DNA of 64,000 bases from NCBI GenBank assembly GCA_947458875.1, contig CANGZD010000002.1, forward strand, positions 62,001 through 126,000. The letters run 5' to 3'. Below, piece by piece: positions 20,419 to 31,400 of this stretch. Made by a program: the position numbers and the translations under genes. This stretch comes from Sphingobacteriaceae bacterium (GTDB taxonomy: Bacteria; Bacteroidota; Bacteroidia; Sphingobacteriales; Sphingobacteriaceae). Positions within the stretch are counted from its first letter, which is position 1. Each line of letters opens with the position of its first letter. Below the pieces are notes generated by a model, which saw only the letters and a list, made by a program, of their open reading frames with translations, made no database searches and was not told the origin of the DNA.

Positions 20419-23400
20419 GTGCATATTCAGTTTAAAAGGGTGCTGTTTTTAGCTTTTTTGCTAAGCAGTTTACTAGCTACGTCACAAACCAAAATAAATT
20501 TTGATGAGGGATGGAAATTTCATTTTGGCCATGCCGGTGATCCTGCAAAGGATTTCAATTATGGCATTCCAGCCATCTTCTCCAAGTCTGGTAAAACAGA
20601 TCAAACTGCCTTAGCCATTAATTTTGACGATAAAGCCTGGAGAATTCTTGATTTACCTCATGACTGGGCAGTAGAATTACCCTTTGTCAATACTCCTAAT
20701 TTTGATGTGCAGTCGCACGGCTATAAACCTGTAGGCGGTTTGTACCCCGAAACCAGCATAGGCTGGTACCGCAAACATTTTAGCGTGGCCAAGGCCGATT
20801 CCGGAAGTCGTTTTAGCATACAGTTTGATGGAATTTTTAGAAATGCCAACATCTGGATCAATGGTTTTTTTCTGGGGAATAACCAAAGTGGCTATTTAGG
20901 TGCAAGCTATGATATCACTGATTATATTCAATTTGATAAGGATAATGTTATCACAGTAAGAGTAGATGCCACGCAATACGAAGGTTGGTTTTACGAGGGG
21001 GCTGGGATCTACAGGCATGTATGGCTAAATAAATTCAATAACCTCCATTTTGAAGAAAATGGCGTATTCATTTATTCGGAAGTAAAGGGTAAGAATGCCC
21101 AAATAAACATTGAGGCAAGTATCCAGAATGAACAATTTAGTGGAGTACAGTTTACGGTCTATTCTTACTTAACAGATCGGAATGGGAAAAGGCTGGCTAA
21201 AACCAAACCTCGAGTTCTTGAGCTGGCCCCAAATGCTCAAACCACCATTAAGCAGCAAATCAATCTCCAGCATCCGCGTTTATGGAGCTTGAAAGACCCA
21301 TATCTATACAAAGTCGTTTCTATCATTAAATCGGATGGTCAAGTAATCGACTCTTTAAAACAACGCATCGGTATCCGAACAATCCGTTTGGATGCAAAGG
21401 AAGGATTTTTCCTGAATGGCGAATATGTGAAGTTACAAGGTGTGAACAATCATCAAGATCATGCCGGGGTGGGAAGTGCTTTGCCCGATTATTTACAATA
21501 TTATCGTATAGCTTTATTGAAAGAGATGGGGGTAAATGCTTATCGAACCAGCCACCATGCGCCAACGCCTGAGCTGTTAGCAGCTTGCGATAGTTTGGGG
21601 ATGCTGGTGATGGATGAACAACGTTTATTGAATAGTAGTCCCGAATACATGAGCCAGTTTGAGCGTTTAATCAAACGAGATCGAAATCATCCCTCCGTTT
21701 TTTTATGGTCAATAGGTAACGAGGAAGGGTGGGTACAAACCAACTCTACCGGGAAGCGTATTGCTCAAAGTTTATTGGCCAAGCAACGAGCATTAGACCC
21801 TACCCGCACCAGCACCTATGCGGCCGATGTTCCAAATGTATTTGAAGGTGTAAACGAAGTGATCCCCGTTCGAGGATTTAATTATCGACAGTATGCCGTT
21901 GCAGATTATCATCGCGATCATCCAGATCAACCAATTATTGGTACTGAGATGGGAAGTACGGTAACCACCCGGGGAGTTTATCAGCTTGATTCAGTGAAGG
22001 CCTATCTGCCCGATCAAGATATAACAGCTCCCTGGTGGGCCAGCCGTGCTGAAGAGTGGTGGCAACTTGCTGCACCAAATAAATTTTGGTTAGGTGGATT
22101 TATCTGGACTGGATTTGATTATAGAGGAGAACCCACTCCATTTAAATGGCCTAATATCAACTCGCATTTTGGTGTGATGGATATGTGTGGATTCCCGAAA
22201 AACATTTATTACTACTATCAAAGTTGGTGGACCGATAAAGACGTATTGCATATTTCCCCTCATTGGAATTGGCCTGGAAAAGAGGGGCAAGCCATGGATG
22301 TTTGGGTAAACTCAAACGCCGACGATGTAGAATTGTTTTTAAACGGGAAAAGTTTGGGCAAAAAAGAGATGCCACGCAATGGGCATCTACAATGGTCTGT
22401 TCTGTATCAACCGGGTAAATTAGAAGCCATTGCCCACAAAAAAGGTAAAAAATTAACGGCTCAAGTTGAAACTGCCGGTCCTGCTGCCGAAGTGGTGATT
22501 ACTCCTTACAAAACAACCATGCTGGCCGATGGCAAGGATGCAGCTGTGATTAATGTGAGTGTAGTGGACAAGGAGGGCAGAGAAGTACCCAATGCCAATC
22601 ATCTCATTAAATTTATTCTTACGGGAGATGCGAAAATTATTGGCGTTGGGAACGGGGATCCCAGCAGCCATGAACCCGATAAATGTGTAGAAGGTGCCTG
22701 GCAGCGAAGTCTGTTTAATGGAAAATGCCAGGTAATTATACAATCGGGTAAAACCGCGGACAGTATCAAGTTCGAAGCAATAGCAGATGGACTTTGGAAA
22801 GGATCAACAGATATCTTAACAGTTTCACCTACTAAAGTGTCAACCTTGAGTACGAGCGATAAGAAGTACGAATTGAAGGGTGAAGCTGCCAAACCGAGAT
22901 CAAGCACCAAGATGCTGGGGGCTGATATTTCTTTCTTACCTGAGTTAGAAGCAAAGGGTATTAAATTTTCAGATCAGGGGATTCAGAGAGATCCCATATT
23001 AATCATGAAAGACCATGGCATCAATTACGTGCGCTTACGCATTTTTAATGACCCGGCTCATGAAAAAGGCTATGCTCCCGGTCAGGGATTCTGCGATCTA
23101 AACTATACCAAAGCCATGGCGAAAAGAGTCAAAGCAGCCGGTATGAAACTCTTATTAGACTTTCACTACAGTGATTTTTGGGCCGACCCGGGAAAACAAT
23201 TCAAGCTGTCGGCATGGGAAAAATTAAATCCGGAGGAGCTGAAGCAAGCCTTATATGATTTTACCAAGAAGGTGATGCAGGAATTGAAAGACCAAGGTAC
23301 CACACCCGATATGGTCCAAATTGGAAACGAGATTAACCATGGTATCGTTTGGCCGGAGGGTAGTGTGAGTAATATCGATTATTTAGCACAGCTGATTAAA

Positions 23401-23820
23401 GCAGGCACTGCAGCCGTAAAATCGGTTGATCCGAAAGTGGTGATGATGCTACATGTCGCTTTGGGTGGACAGAACGACGAGTCTGTATTTTTTATAGATA
23501 ATATGCTGGCCCGCGGGGTACACTTCGATGTAATTGGTCAATCCTATTATCCAAAATGGCATGGAACTTTAGCCGACCTGAATTCGAATTTGAATGATTT
23601 GGTCAGAAGATATGGTAAAGAGATCATCGTAGTAGAATATTCCCAATTTAAGGATGAAGTAAATAAAATAGCCTTTGAACTCCCTGAGGGCAAGGGCATG
23701 GGGACTTGCATTTGGGAGCCACTCAATACCTGGGAGGCTTTCTTTAAACCAGACGGCCAATCTAACGATTACCTGAAACGTTATGATCAGATCAGCAAAA
23801 AATACCTGCAGAAAAAATAG
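20419..23820 (+). CDS. Secreted GH2 beta-galactosidase fused to a C-terminal GH53 endo-galactanase domain
   Basis: Signal peptide; GH2: WYRKHFSV, WSIGNEEGW (acid/base), IIGTEMGS (nucleophile), Ig-like/DUF4982-like region WVNSNADDVELFLNGKSLGKKEM; GH53 from about nt 22909: MLGADISFLPELEAKG, YVRLRIFNDP, LLDFHYSDFWADPGKQ, QIGNEINHGIVWPEG, IIVVEYSQF. Confidence 0.9.
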   Translation: MHIQFKRVLFLAFLLSSLLATSQTKINFDEGWKFHFGHAGDPAKDFNYGIPAIFSKSGKTDQTALAINFDDKAWRILDLPHDWAVELPFVNTPNFDVQSHGYKPVGGLYPETSIGWYRKHFSVAKADSGSRFSIQFDGIFRNANIWINGFFLGNNQSGYLGASYDITDYIQFDKDNVITVRVDATQYEGWFYEGAGIYRHVWLNKFNNLHFEENGVFIYSEVKGKNAQINIEASIQNEQFSGVQFTVYSYLTDRNGKRLAKTKPRVLELAPNAQTTIKQQINLQHPRLWSLKDPYLYKVVSIIKSDGQVIDSLKQRIGIRTIRLDAKEGFFLNGEYVKLQGVNNHQDHAGVGSALPDYLQYYRIALLKEMGVNAYRTSHHAPTPELLAACDSLGMLVMDEQRLLNSSPEYMSQFERLIKRDRNHPSVFLWSIGNEEGWVQTNSTGKRIAQSLLAKQRALDPTRTSTYAADVPNVFEGVNEVIPVRGFNYRQYAVADYHRDHPDQPIIGTEMGSTVTTRGVYQLDSVKAYLPDQDITAPWWASRAEEWWQLAAPNKFWLGGFIWTGFDYRGEPTPFKWPNINSHFGVMDMCGFPKNIYYYYQSWWTDKDVLHISPHWNWPGKEGQAMDVWVNSNADDVELFLNGKSLGKKEMPRNGHLQWSVLYQPGKLEAIAHKKGKKLTAQVETAGPAAEVVITPYKTTMLADGKDAAVINVSVVDKEGREVPNANHLIKFILTGDAKIIGVGNGDPSSHEPDKCVEGAWQRSLFNGKCQVIIQSGKTADSIKFEAIADGLWKGSTDILTVSPTKVSTLSTSDKKYELKGEAAKPRSSTKMLGADISFLPELEAKGIKFSDQGIQRDPILIMKDHGINYVRLRIFNDPAHEKGYAPGQGFCDLNYTKAMAKRVKAAGMKLLLDFHYSDFWADPGKQFKLSAWEKLNPEELKQALYDFTKKVMQELKDQGTTPDMVQIGNEINHGIVWPEGSVSNIDYLAQLIKAGTAAVKSVDPKVVMMLHVALGGQNDESVFFIDNMLARGVHFDVIGQSYYPKWHGTLADLNSNLNDLVRRYGKEIIVVEYSQFKDEVNKIAFELPEGKGMGTCIWEPLNTWEAFFKPDGQSNDYLKRYDQISKKYLQKK

Positions 23821-23832
23821 TTTCAATTCAGC

Positions 23833-24972
23833 ATGACTCACATCAGTACCATTTTCTATCAGCATTTCGCCACAGAGCCCATTGTTATTCAATCTCCTGG
23901 TAGGATTAACATCATTGGAGAGCATACCGATTACAATGAAGGATTTGTGTTACCCGCCTCGATAGACAAATCGATCTTTGTGGCCATTTCGAAAAGAAAC
24001 GACCAACAAATCCACCTTTACTCCTCCAACTATAAAGAGCACATCGAAATAGCACTTGCTGATATCAGGCCAACCCGAAATTGGTCCACGTACATTTTAG
24101 GAGTGGTTGATCAAGTGCAGAAAAGAGGGCATCACTTAAGTGGGTTTAATTTGATGCTGGATGGAGATGTGCCCATCGGTGCGGGATTGTCCTCTTCTGC
24201 AGCAGTAGAATGTGCAGTGGTTTTTGCGCTAAACGAATTATTTGGTTTGGGTATCAGTAAGCTCGAAATGGTTCAGATTGCTCAAAAGGCAGAGCATACT
24301 TTTTCTGGCGTATTATGTGGTATCATGGACATGTTCGCCAGCATGTTTGGACAGCAGGATCAAGTGATCAAACTGGATTGTCGTTCGCTGGATTATACTT
24401 ATAAGCCTTTGTTGCTCGACGAATATAAACTGGTCCTTTTTAATACCAATGTTAAACATGCATTAGCCAGCTCTGCCTATAATACCCGCAGACAGGAGTG
24501 TGAGCAGGGTGTCAGCTGGGTGCAGCAAAAATTTCCGGAGGTAAAAAGTTTAAGAGACGTGAACAGACAGATGTTAGAGGAATTACTTGCCCCCAGAGAT
24601 CAAGTGGTTTACCGTCGCTGCAATTATGTGGTATCAGAGATCGAGCGCTTACAGCAAGCCTGTGATGACCTGGAAAGAGGTGATCTTTCGGCATTGGGTC
24701 AAAAAATGTTTCAAACCCACCAGGGACTTAGTAAAGACTACGAAGTAAGCTGCAAAGAATTAGATTTTTTAGTTGATGAAATAAAAACACAAAAGGATGT
24801 ATTAGGAGCTAGGATGATGGGAGGAGGTTTTGGCGGATGTACCCTTAATTTAGTGAAAGAAGCATCCATAGCTGAAATTTCTGAAAAGCTTTACCATAGT
24901 TATCAGCAGAAAATGGGTTTAGAGTTAAGTACTTACATCGTAACTACCGCCCCCGGAACACACAGATTATGA
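23833..24972 (+). CDS. galK: galactokinase
   Basis: SPGRINIIGEHTDYNEGFVLPASID, GDVPIGAGLSSSAAVE, GARMMGGGFGGCTLNLV. Confidence 0.95.
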   Translation: MTHISTIFYQHFATEPIVIQSPGRINIIGEHTDYNEGFVLPASIDKSIFVAISKRNDQQIHLYSSNYKEHIEIALADIRPTRNWSTYILGVVDQVQKRGHHLSGFNLMLDGDVPIGAGLSSSAAVECAVVFALNELFGLGISKLEMVQIAQKAEHTFSGVLCGIMDMFASMFGQQDQVIKLDCRSLDYTYKPLLLDEYKLVLFNTNVKHALASSAYNTRRQECEQGVSWVQQKFPEVKSLRDVNRQMLEELLAPRDQVVYRRCNYVVSEIERLQQACDDLERGDLSALGQKMFQTHQGLSKDYEVSCKELDFLVDEIKTQKDVLGARMMGGGFGGCTLNLVKEASIAEISEKLYHSYQQKMGLELSTYIVTTAPGTHRL

Positions 24973-25964
24973 GTTACATCCCTAACATAAATCGCTACGA
25001 GCACATGGAATATCGACGATGTGGCCAAAGTGGGTTGAAATTGCCTGCTATTTCTTTAGGCCTATGGCATAATTTCGGACAGTGGGATGATTTTGAAAAT
25101 GCCCGACAGCTTATTCATACTGCATTTAATTTAGGCATTACTCATTTCGATCTAGCAAATAATTATGGCCCGCCACCGGGCAGTGCAGAAGAAAATTTTG
25201 GTAAGATCCTGAAGCAGGATTTCGGTGGATTTCTACGCGACGAACTCCTAATTTCAACCAAGGCCGGCTATCGGATGTGGCCGGGTCCTTATGGCGAATG
25301 GGGTTCTCGAAAGTACTTGATCAGTAGCTTAGATCAAAGCTTAAAACGCATGGGTTTAGATTACGTAGATATCTTTTACCACCACCGTCCTGATTCAGAA
25401 ACGCCAATTGAAGAAAGTATGCAGGCCTTGCATGATATCGTAAAAAGTGGCAAGGCATTATACGTGGGTATTTCCAATTATCCTGCCGAAGAAGCCCGAA
25501 AGGCGATTCAAATACTCAAAGAATTGGGGACGCCCTGCCTCATCCATCAACCTAAATACTCACTATTTGAACGCTGGGTGGAAGATGGTTTACTGGACGT
25601 TTTAGAAGAAACAGGCACAGCTTGTATTCCTTATTCCCCTTTAGCTCAAGGTATGCTTAGTGATAAATACCTGAAAGGGATTCCACAAGATTCGAGAGTG
25701 GCTAAAGGGGTAGGTTTTTTAACTGAATCTCATTTAACAACTCACAGGTTGGAGCAAATTAAGCAATTGAATGAGCTGGCACTTGAACGTGGCACCAACT
25801 TGGCGCAAATGGCTTTGGCTTGGATACTGAAAGATCCTCGGATTACCTCGGTGCTCATAGGCGCCAGTCGCCCCGAGCAAATTAGCGATGCGGTTGAGTG
25901 TTTGGGAAAATTGTATTTTGAACCAGAAGAGCTGTCTGCCATAGAAAATATCTTGAACCACTAA
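24969..25964 (+). CDS. aldo/keto reductase (YghZ/MgrA L-glyceraldehyde-3-phosphate reductase-like)
   Basis: FDLANNYGPPPGSAEENFG, STKAGYRMWPGPYGEWGSRKYLISSLDQSLKRMGLDYVDIFYHHRPD. Confidence 0.9.
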   Translation: MSYIPNINRYEHMEYRRCGQSGLKLPAISLGLWHNFGQWDDFENARQLIHTAFNLGITHFDLANNYGPPPGSAEENFGKILKQDFGGFLRDELLISTKAGYRMWPGPYGEWGSRKYLISSLDQSLKRMGLDYVDIFYHHRPDSETPIEESMQALHDIVKSGKALYVGISNYPAEEARKAIQILKELGTPCLIHQPKYSLFERWVEDGLLDVLEETGTACIPYSPLAQGMLSDKYLKGIPQDSRVAKGVGFLTESHLTTHRLEQIKQLNELALERGTNLAQMALAWILKDPRITSVLIGASRPEQISDAVECLGKLYFEPEELSAIENILNH

Positions 25965-25988
25965 TCCTTTCAAAACCCTAAATCATTT

Positions 25989-27683
25989 ATGAACAGTAAT
26001 TTATTGCAAACAGCAGATTACATCGTCTTTCTCGTTTATTTCTTTATTGTAGCAGGCTATGGCTGGTGGATATACACCCGTAAAAAATCCGAAAAATCGG
26101 GTACTAAAGATTATTTTTTAGCGGAGGGTTCGCTTACTTGGGTGGCCATTGGTGCATCTTTGATCGCGTCTAATATTTCGGCCGAACAATTCATTGGTAT
26201 GAGTGGTGAAGGATTTTTCAGCGGCATCGCGGTAGCGGCCTACGAATGGATAGCGGCCTTGTCGCTCATCATTATTGCGGTCTGGTTCATGCCGGTGTAC
26301 CTCAAAAACCAAATTTTCACGATGCCACAGTTTCTCAAGGAGCGATATAACGAAACCGTAGCGATCGTGATGGCTGTTTTTTGGCTATTTCTATACGTAT
26401 TTGTAAATCTTACTTCCATTTTATACCTGGGTTCAAAAGCCATTAGCGGATTGGCCGGACAAGAGTATTTTCACCTCATTCTCATTTTACTTTCTCTATT
26501 TGCGCTGGTAATTGCCCTTGGCGGGATGAAGGTGATTGGTTATACCGATGTAATACAGGTGGCGGTATTGATTATTGGTGGATTTGTGGCGGTATGGCTG
26601 GCATTATTGAAAGTGGATGAAGTAGTAAACCAGGGTCAGAGTGCATGGAATGGTTTTCGCACCCTGATGACTCAGGCTCCCGACCATTTTCATATGATCT
26701 TTGATAAACCCACTGCAACGAGTAATGCTGATTTTATTGCCAAATATTTAGCCCTGCCTGGCATTACGATGTATTTTGCCGGCCAATGGGTAGCCAACCT
26801 CAATTACTGGGGCTGTAACCAATACATTACACAAAGGGCACTAGGTGCCGATTTACAAACCGCCCGTAATGGAATTTTGTTTGCCGGATTTCTGAAAATT
26901 TTCATGCCGGTGATTGTTATGCTACCGGGCATTGCAGCTTATGTTTTATTCAAAAACGGGTACTTTGATGCGGCCAGTTTTAATGGGCAAAAGGATGGAG
27001 CCTATGCTGCTATTTTGAGTTTATTGCCCGTGGGGATGAAAGGCCTGTCGGTTGCTGCCCTTACTGCAGCTATTGTAGCATCTTTGGCGGGTAAAGCCAA
27101 TAGTATTTCAACCATCTTTACCTTAGATGTGTACGAAAAGTATTTTGATAAAGCTGCTGATGAGAAGAAATTAGTGTGGGTGGGCCGCTTGACCATATTG
27201 GCTGCCATGCTCATCGCGATAGCCGTTTGTTGGGAAGACTTATTGGACATTGGAAGAGAAGGAGGATTTACGTTTATTCAGAAATATACAGGATTCATCA
27301 GTCCGGGAGTTTTTGCATTGTTCATTTTAGGGATGTTCTGGAAACGAACCACAAGTGCTGCCGCCATTACCGGTTTAATCTCTGGACTGCTCATCGTAAT
27401 TGTATTTAATAATTTTGCTCCAAGTTGGTTTGGTAATGAGACCCCGCTTTATACTGCCTATTTGAATGGTGCCGGTCAGTACGAAATACCATTTATGGTT
27501 AATATGGGATGGTCGTTTGCATTTACGGTTTTAATTATGGTACTGGTAAGTTTTGCAGGTCCCAGCGTTAATCCAAAAGCATTCGAATTGGATCAAGAAA
27601 TGTTCAAATTAAAACCCTCTACCATTGCACTCATCACCATCATTTTAATGGTAGTTTTAGCATTATACGTCAAGTTTTGGTAG
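25989..27683 (+). CDS. SSS-family sodium:sugar symporter (SglT-like)
   Basis: Multi-TM; DYFLAEGSLTWVAIGASLIASNISAEQFIGMSGEGFFSGIAVAAYEW; GLSVAALTAAIVASLAGKANSISTIFTLDVY. Confidence 0.9.
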   Translation: MNSNLLQTADYIVFLVYFFIVAGYGWWIYTRKKSEKSGTKDYFLAEGSLTWVAIGASLIASNISAEQFIGMSGEGFFSGIAVAAYEWIAALSLIIIAVWFMPVYLKNQIFTMPQFLKERYNETVAIVMAVFWLFLYVFVNLTSILYLGSKAISGLAGQEYFHLILILLSLFALVIALGGMKVIGYTDVIQVAVLIIGGFVAVWLALLKVDEVVNQGQSAWNGFRTLMTQAPDHFHMIFDKPTATSNADFIAKYLALPGITMYFAGQWVANLNYWGCNQYITQRALGADLQTARNGILFAGFLKIFMPVIVMLPGIAAYVLFKNGYFDAASFNGQKDGAYAAILSLLPVGMKGLSVAALTAAIVASLAGKANSISTIFTLDVYEKYFDKAADEKKLVWVGRLTILAAMLIAIAVCWEDLLDIGREGGFTFIQKYTGFISPGVFALFILGMFWKRTTSAAAITGLISGLLIVIVFNNFAPSWFGNETPLYTAYLNGAGQYEIPFMVNMGWSFAFTVLIMVLVSFAGPSVNPKAFELDQEMFKLKPSTIALITIILMVVLALYVKFW

Positions 27684-27700
27684 GAAGTATCTTTCATTAA

Positions 27701-27740
27701 ATCAAAAAAGCCCCGCTTTTTGAAGCGGGGCTTTTTTGAT
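27701..27740. terminator. Strong bidirectional Rho-independent terminator
   Basis: ATCAAAAAAGCCCCGCTT-TTTG-AAGCGGGGCTTTTTTGAT, 18-bp perfect stem. Confidence 0.95.
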
Positions 27741-27745
27741 TCGGA

Positions 27746-28453
27746 TTAATTGGTTCTGAATTTATACAAACCAGAGTCCGAAGAGTTATTCTTCGAATCT
27801 TTGGTAATTACCTTCCAATAGTAGGTGGTGGCTGGACTAGTAGTTACAGCCGTAGATGAGAGATTGGCTGCTACTGTTCTTGATAAACTGCTCAGCTTAT
27901 TATTTACATCGGCTTCAGAAGTGCCAAAATAAACCTCATAACCAGTGATATCATTATCGGCATCGGCGCCTTTCCATTGCAGATTGATACTTCCAGAGCC
28001 AAGGGACTGGTTATAAGTTGGACTCACAATTTCTGCCGGGAAAGGAGCGTAATTCGTTTTTCCTGAGCCTGAGTTATAAAACCTCCAGGTCTCACTTTCT
28101 GCAGTAACAGTTGTTTTGCTTGATTTCGAAATCACATACCAAGAATAAGGGGTATCTTTCAGTAGATTTACGTCAATAAAATTCGTGTTAACCGTTCGGT
28201 TGCTTTGCGTGTTGGTCAACAGGTTTCTGATAATGAGTTCATAGCTCTGTGCATTGGCAGCATTTGACCATTCAAATCGTACGGTACTTTCAGTATTCGA
28301 TACCGAAACTCCATTCAAACAAACTTCGTCTTTTGCAGGCAAGCTTAATACTGCTTTCTCTGGATTTACAACTGGAGCTGGGCCGTCAGATTTCTCACCG
28401 CAAGCAGCAACGATACTTGTCAGTATCAAAATATAAAAACCTAATTTTCTCAT
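27746..28453 (-). CDS. lipoprotein with two fibronectin type III-like repeats
   Basis: MRKLGFYILILTSIVAACGEK lipobox; VRFEWSNAANAQSYELIIRN and INLQWKGADADNDITGYEVYFGTS...TTYYWKVITKDSKNN FN3 signatures. Confidence 0.75.
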   Translation of the reverse strand: MRKLGFYILILTSIVAACGEKSDGPAPVVNPEKAVLSLPAKDEVCLNGVSVSNTESTVRFEWSNAANAQSYELIIRNLLTNTQSNRTVNTNFIDVNLLKDTPYSWYVISKSSKTTVTAESETWRFYNSGSGKTNYAPFPAEIVSPTYNQSLGSGSINLQWKGADADNDITGYEVYFGTSEADVNNKLSSLSRTVAANLSSTAVTTSPATTYYWKVITKDSKNNSSDSGLYKFRTN

Positions 28454-31400
28454 TTTTTCAAAATTTTATACGTTTTTGTTCCCAAATTCAAGAAGTAAAA
28501 TCCAGCTTCTAAATGAGATAGATCTACCTGAACGGTTCTGTTTTGTACCGATTGTAAATTTTTATAAACCACTAATCCGGCACTGTTGAGTACGGTAACC
28601 AGCACCGATTTAGTCTGAGGATCCTCTAATTTAATATTCAGGATATCCTGAAATGGGTTCGGATAAACCAATGCGATGATATCTACCAAAATCTCTTCCT
28701 CATAGGTACCCTGACATGTTAAATCGGTGCTTACCACTAATTTATTCTTGCCATTCTTTAAATCAAGTGTAATTTCTGATGAACTGGTGAAGTAGAGCTC
28801 ATCATTCAATTTAATTTGATAAGTATTTCCCCCATCCAATGTAATGGTCACCGAATTCGTCACTGGATCCACTTTTGAGAAAGCAGTCAGACTCTTCGGT
28901 CCCACAAATAGCGAATATTCCGTTTTAAATTCCTCTTTACCATCTACATGAATGCTGATCTTATAATTACCAGATGAAAGGTTATTAATATCCAATGTAT
29001 TGTTGAATACAAAATCGGAAGTGGAATTATTTGGTCTGGTGAGTTTTAACATGTAACGAAGGTTTTGAACAGCAGTAATATTGATCCTTCCATTAATCAT
29101 ATTGGTGCAAGTTGCATCACTTACCGATACCGAGAAGTTATTGGCAGCTAATGGGAAGTTAACTCCTAATACTACCGTTGCTGAGTTCTGTACACATGCA
29201 CCAGAACTTACCCTCACCGAGTAGGAGCCTGGTTGCGTACTGGTATGAGTTTTACCGGTAGCACCTGCTATAGCCTCTCCATTAAAGAACCATTGGTTAC
29301 CGCTAGCAGCGCTGGAAGTGAGGGTATTGCTATTGATGCTAATTGTTGGAAGACTCAGCGAGGTGGTAGTAACTGCAGTTCGCTGTGGTGCAGCACATTC
29401 GGCTGATTTAACCACTAAGTCGTAGAAATAGTAGTAGAAGTTTTTGAAATGTTCAGGATTAGAGGCATCAGTAGCCGTATTCCCGGTAATACTGAAAATT
29501 CCTCCTAGTGTGAATGGATAACCACTTACACCAGCATTGTTTCGGTAAATAGTGGCCCCGCCTTCATAAGCAATAGATATCCGGTAATCTCCGGCTCTAG
29601 GAAGCAGGAGGTTTAAATCGTAAACCTCTCCATCGGTGTTTTGGCGTACATCCAGTGTTACGCTCGAAACTGGTAAGCCGGTGGTAATATTTTCAGCGGT
29701 AAAAGTAATTTTACCCGAATTTCCAATGTATAATCTGGCGCTTTCTAAAATGACGGGGACTTTGGTATTTACCAATACTGCCGGATTGTTTCCGCTCAAA
29801 TACCCTCCCCCTGAAAAGACCATATTGGTCTTAGGCCCAATCGATCCCCTGAAATCATTCATGCCCGCATAGAAAGTGGAGAATGAGGAATTAGCCTCCG
29901 TATAAGAACCTGCTACATTGTTCGAGGTAAATGCTACCGGAATTTGATCAGTTGCATTTTTGTACCAAAATACATTCCCAGATCCCGAGGCGTTAAAGGT
30001 GTAAACCCCCGAGCTTCCACAACTCAATACAGACGCATTGGAGATCGAAGGGGTGCTGCTCACGCTGATACTCACTTCCTTTTGATCATTACTGGTATCC
30101 AAATCATTACCCAACTCGGTAAATGCCGTCAGCTGATAATTTAGCCCTGGTTGACTTGTAAAGGGAGTGTTGAGCGTAAAATCTGCTTCACTCAGGCTAC
30201 CGATGGTGCCGGTATAATTTTCAGTTATTGTAGATATAACGTTATTGTTATTTTTTACGATCAGCTTTACCGGTATATTGCTGATACTGGTACTGCCGAA
30301 ATTTTTTAAGGTTAAAGTCACTTTTTGGGTGTTCGCGGCACAAGTCCCATCCACGGGGTTTACAATGCTGCTAACACCCACGTCTTTAGTTGGTCTGATG
30401 AATTGCACCCGATACTCCATCACTTCACCCTTGTTATAGCTTCCGCAAGGACCAATGCTGTTCGCATTGTTGGTTTCGCTCAGCACAACCCTTAATAGAC
30501 TGAACGTATTGATGCTTACCTCTCTCGGAATGGTAATGTCTCTTTTAAATTCGGCACTACCGTTAATTACGGAAGTAGTCGCAATCAGCTCATTGCTTTG
30601 GTCGAAGGTTCCATCCTGATTATAATCGATGTATATCTTGGCAATTTTATCCGCATTGCTCGAACAAGCGCCCAATTTAATGGTAAGCGGATAGCTGGCT
30701 CCAAGTTCCAAATTGATGAGTTGAGTTGTATTATTTGTAAATGAATTACAATTTGTGCTGCTATAATCGATGTTATTTAATTTAAAGGCTTCAATTTTAG
30801 CATTCTGCGTACCGGAAATATTTGGGCTGCAGTAGGCGGCACCTCCAATCCCTGAGAGAATTAAGGAATAGGCTTGTCTGCCACCATTTAGCGTACCTTT
30901 ATGCCTAACGGTAATAGTGTAGGTTTTACCAGGGATAGGATCAGGAATGATGACCTGTTCCACATTATCCCTGATATTGTCGCCACGTATGGCATTCGCA
31001 TCCGGTGTATCCGGATTTAGGATCCATGGTCTGTGCTCCACTGCTTGATCGTTAATGCGTAAATCAAGGTCATTGATCAAACGAGGGGTACGATCATCTA
31101 AGGGATAGGTGTCAATTCTGTTGTTAGATCCGTCAAATCCACTATTTGGCGGTATCCCCGGAGGGTCTGTCCAACAGATGCTTGCAACAATGGGCCCTTT
31201 ACCAGAGCTAACCACCTGATAGGTTCTGGTACTTACGGTGTTACTGTTCACGGTACCCAGCACCTCTTCAAAAATTCTACTTGTTCTTCCGTCTTCCAGT
31301 ATTACTTGTGCTGCTTTTTCTGCATTCAACACACCCCATCCGTAAACGTAATCTGGTCCTGGTCGGCCAACATCATCTGCAGTATGAATGGCTAAGCCTT

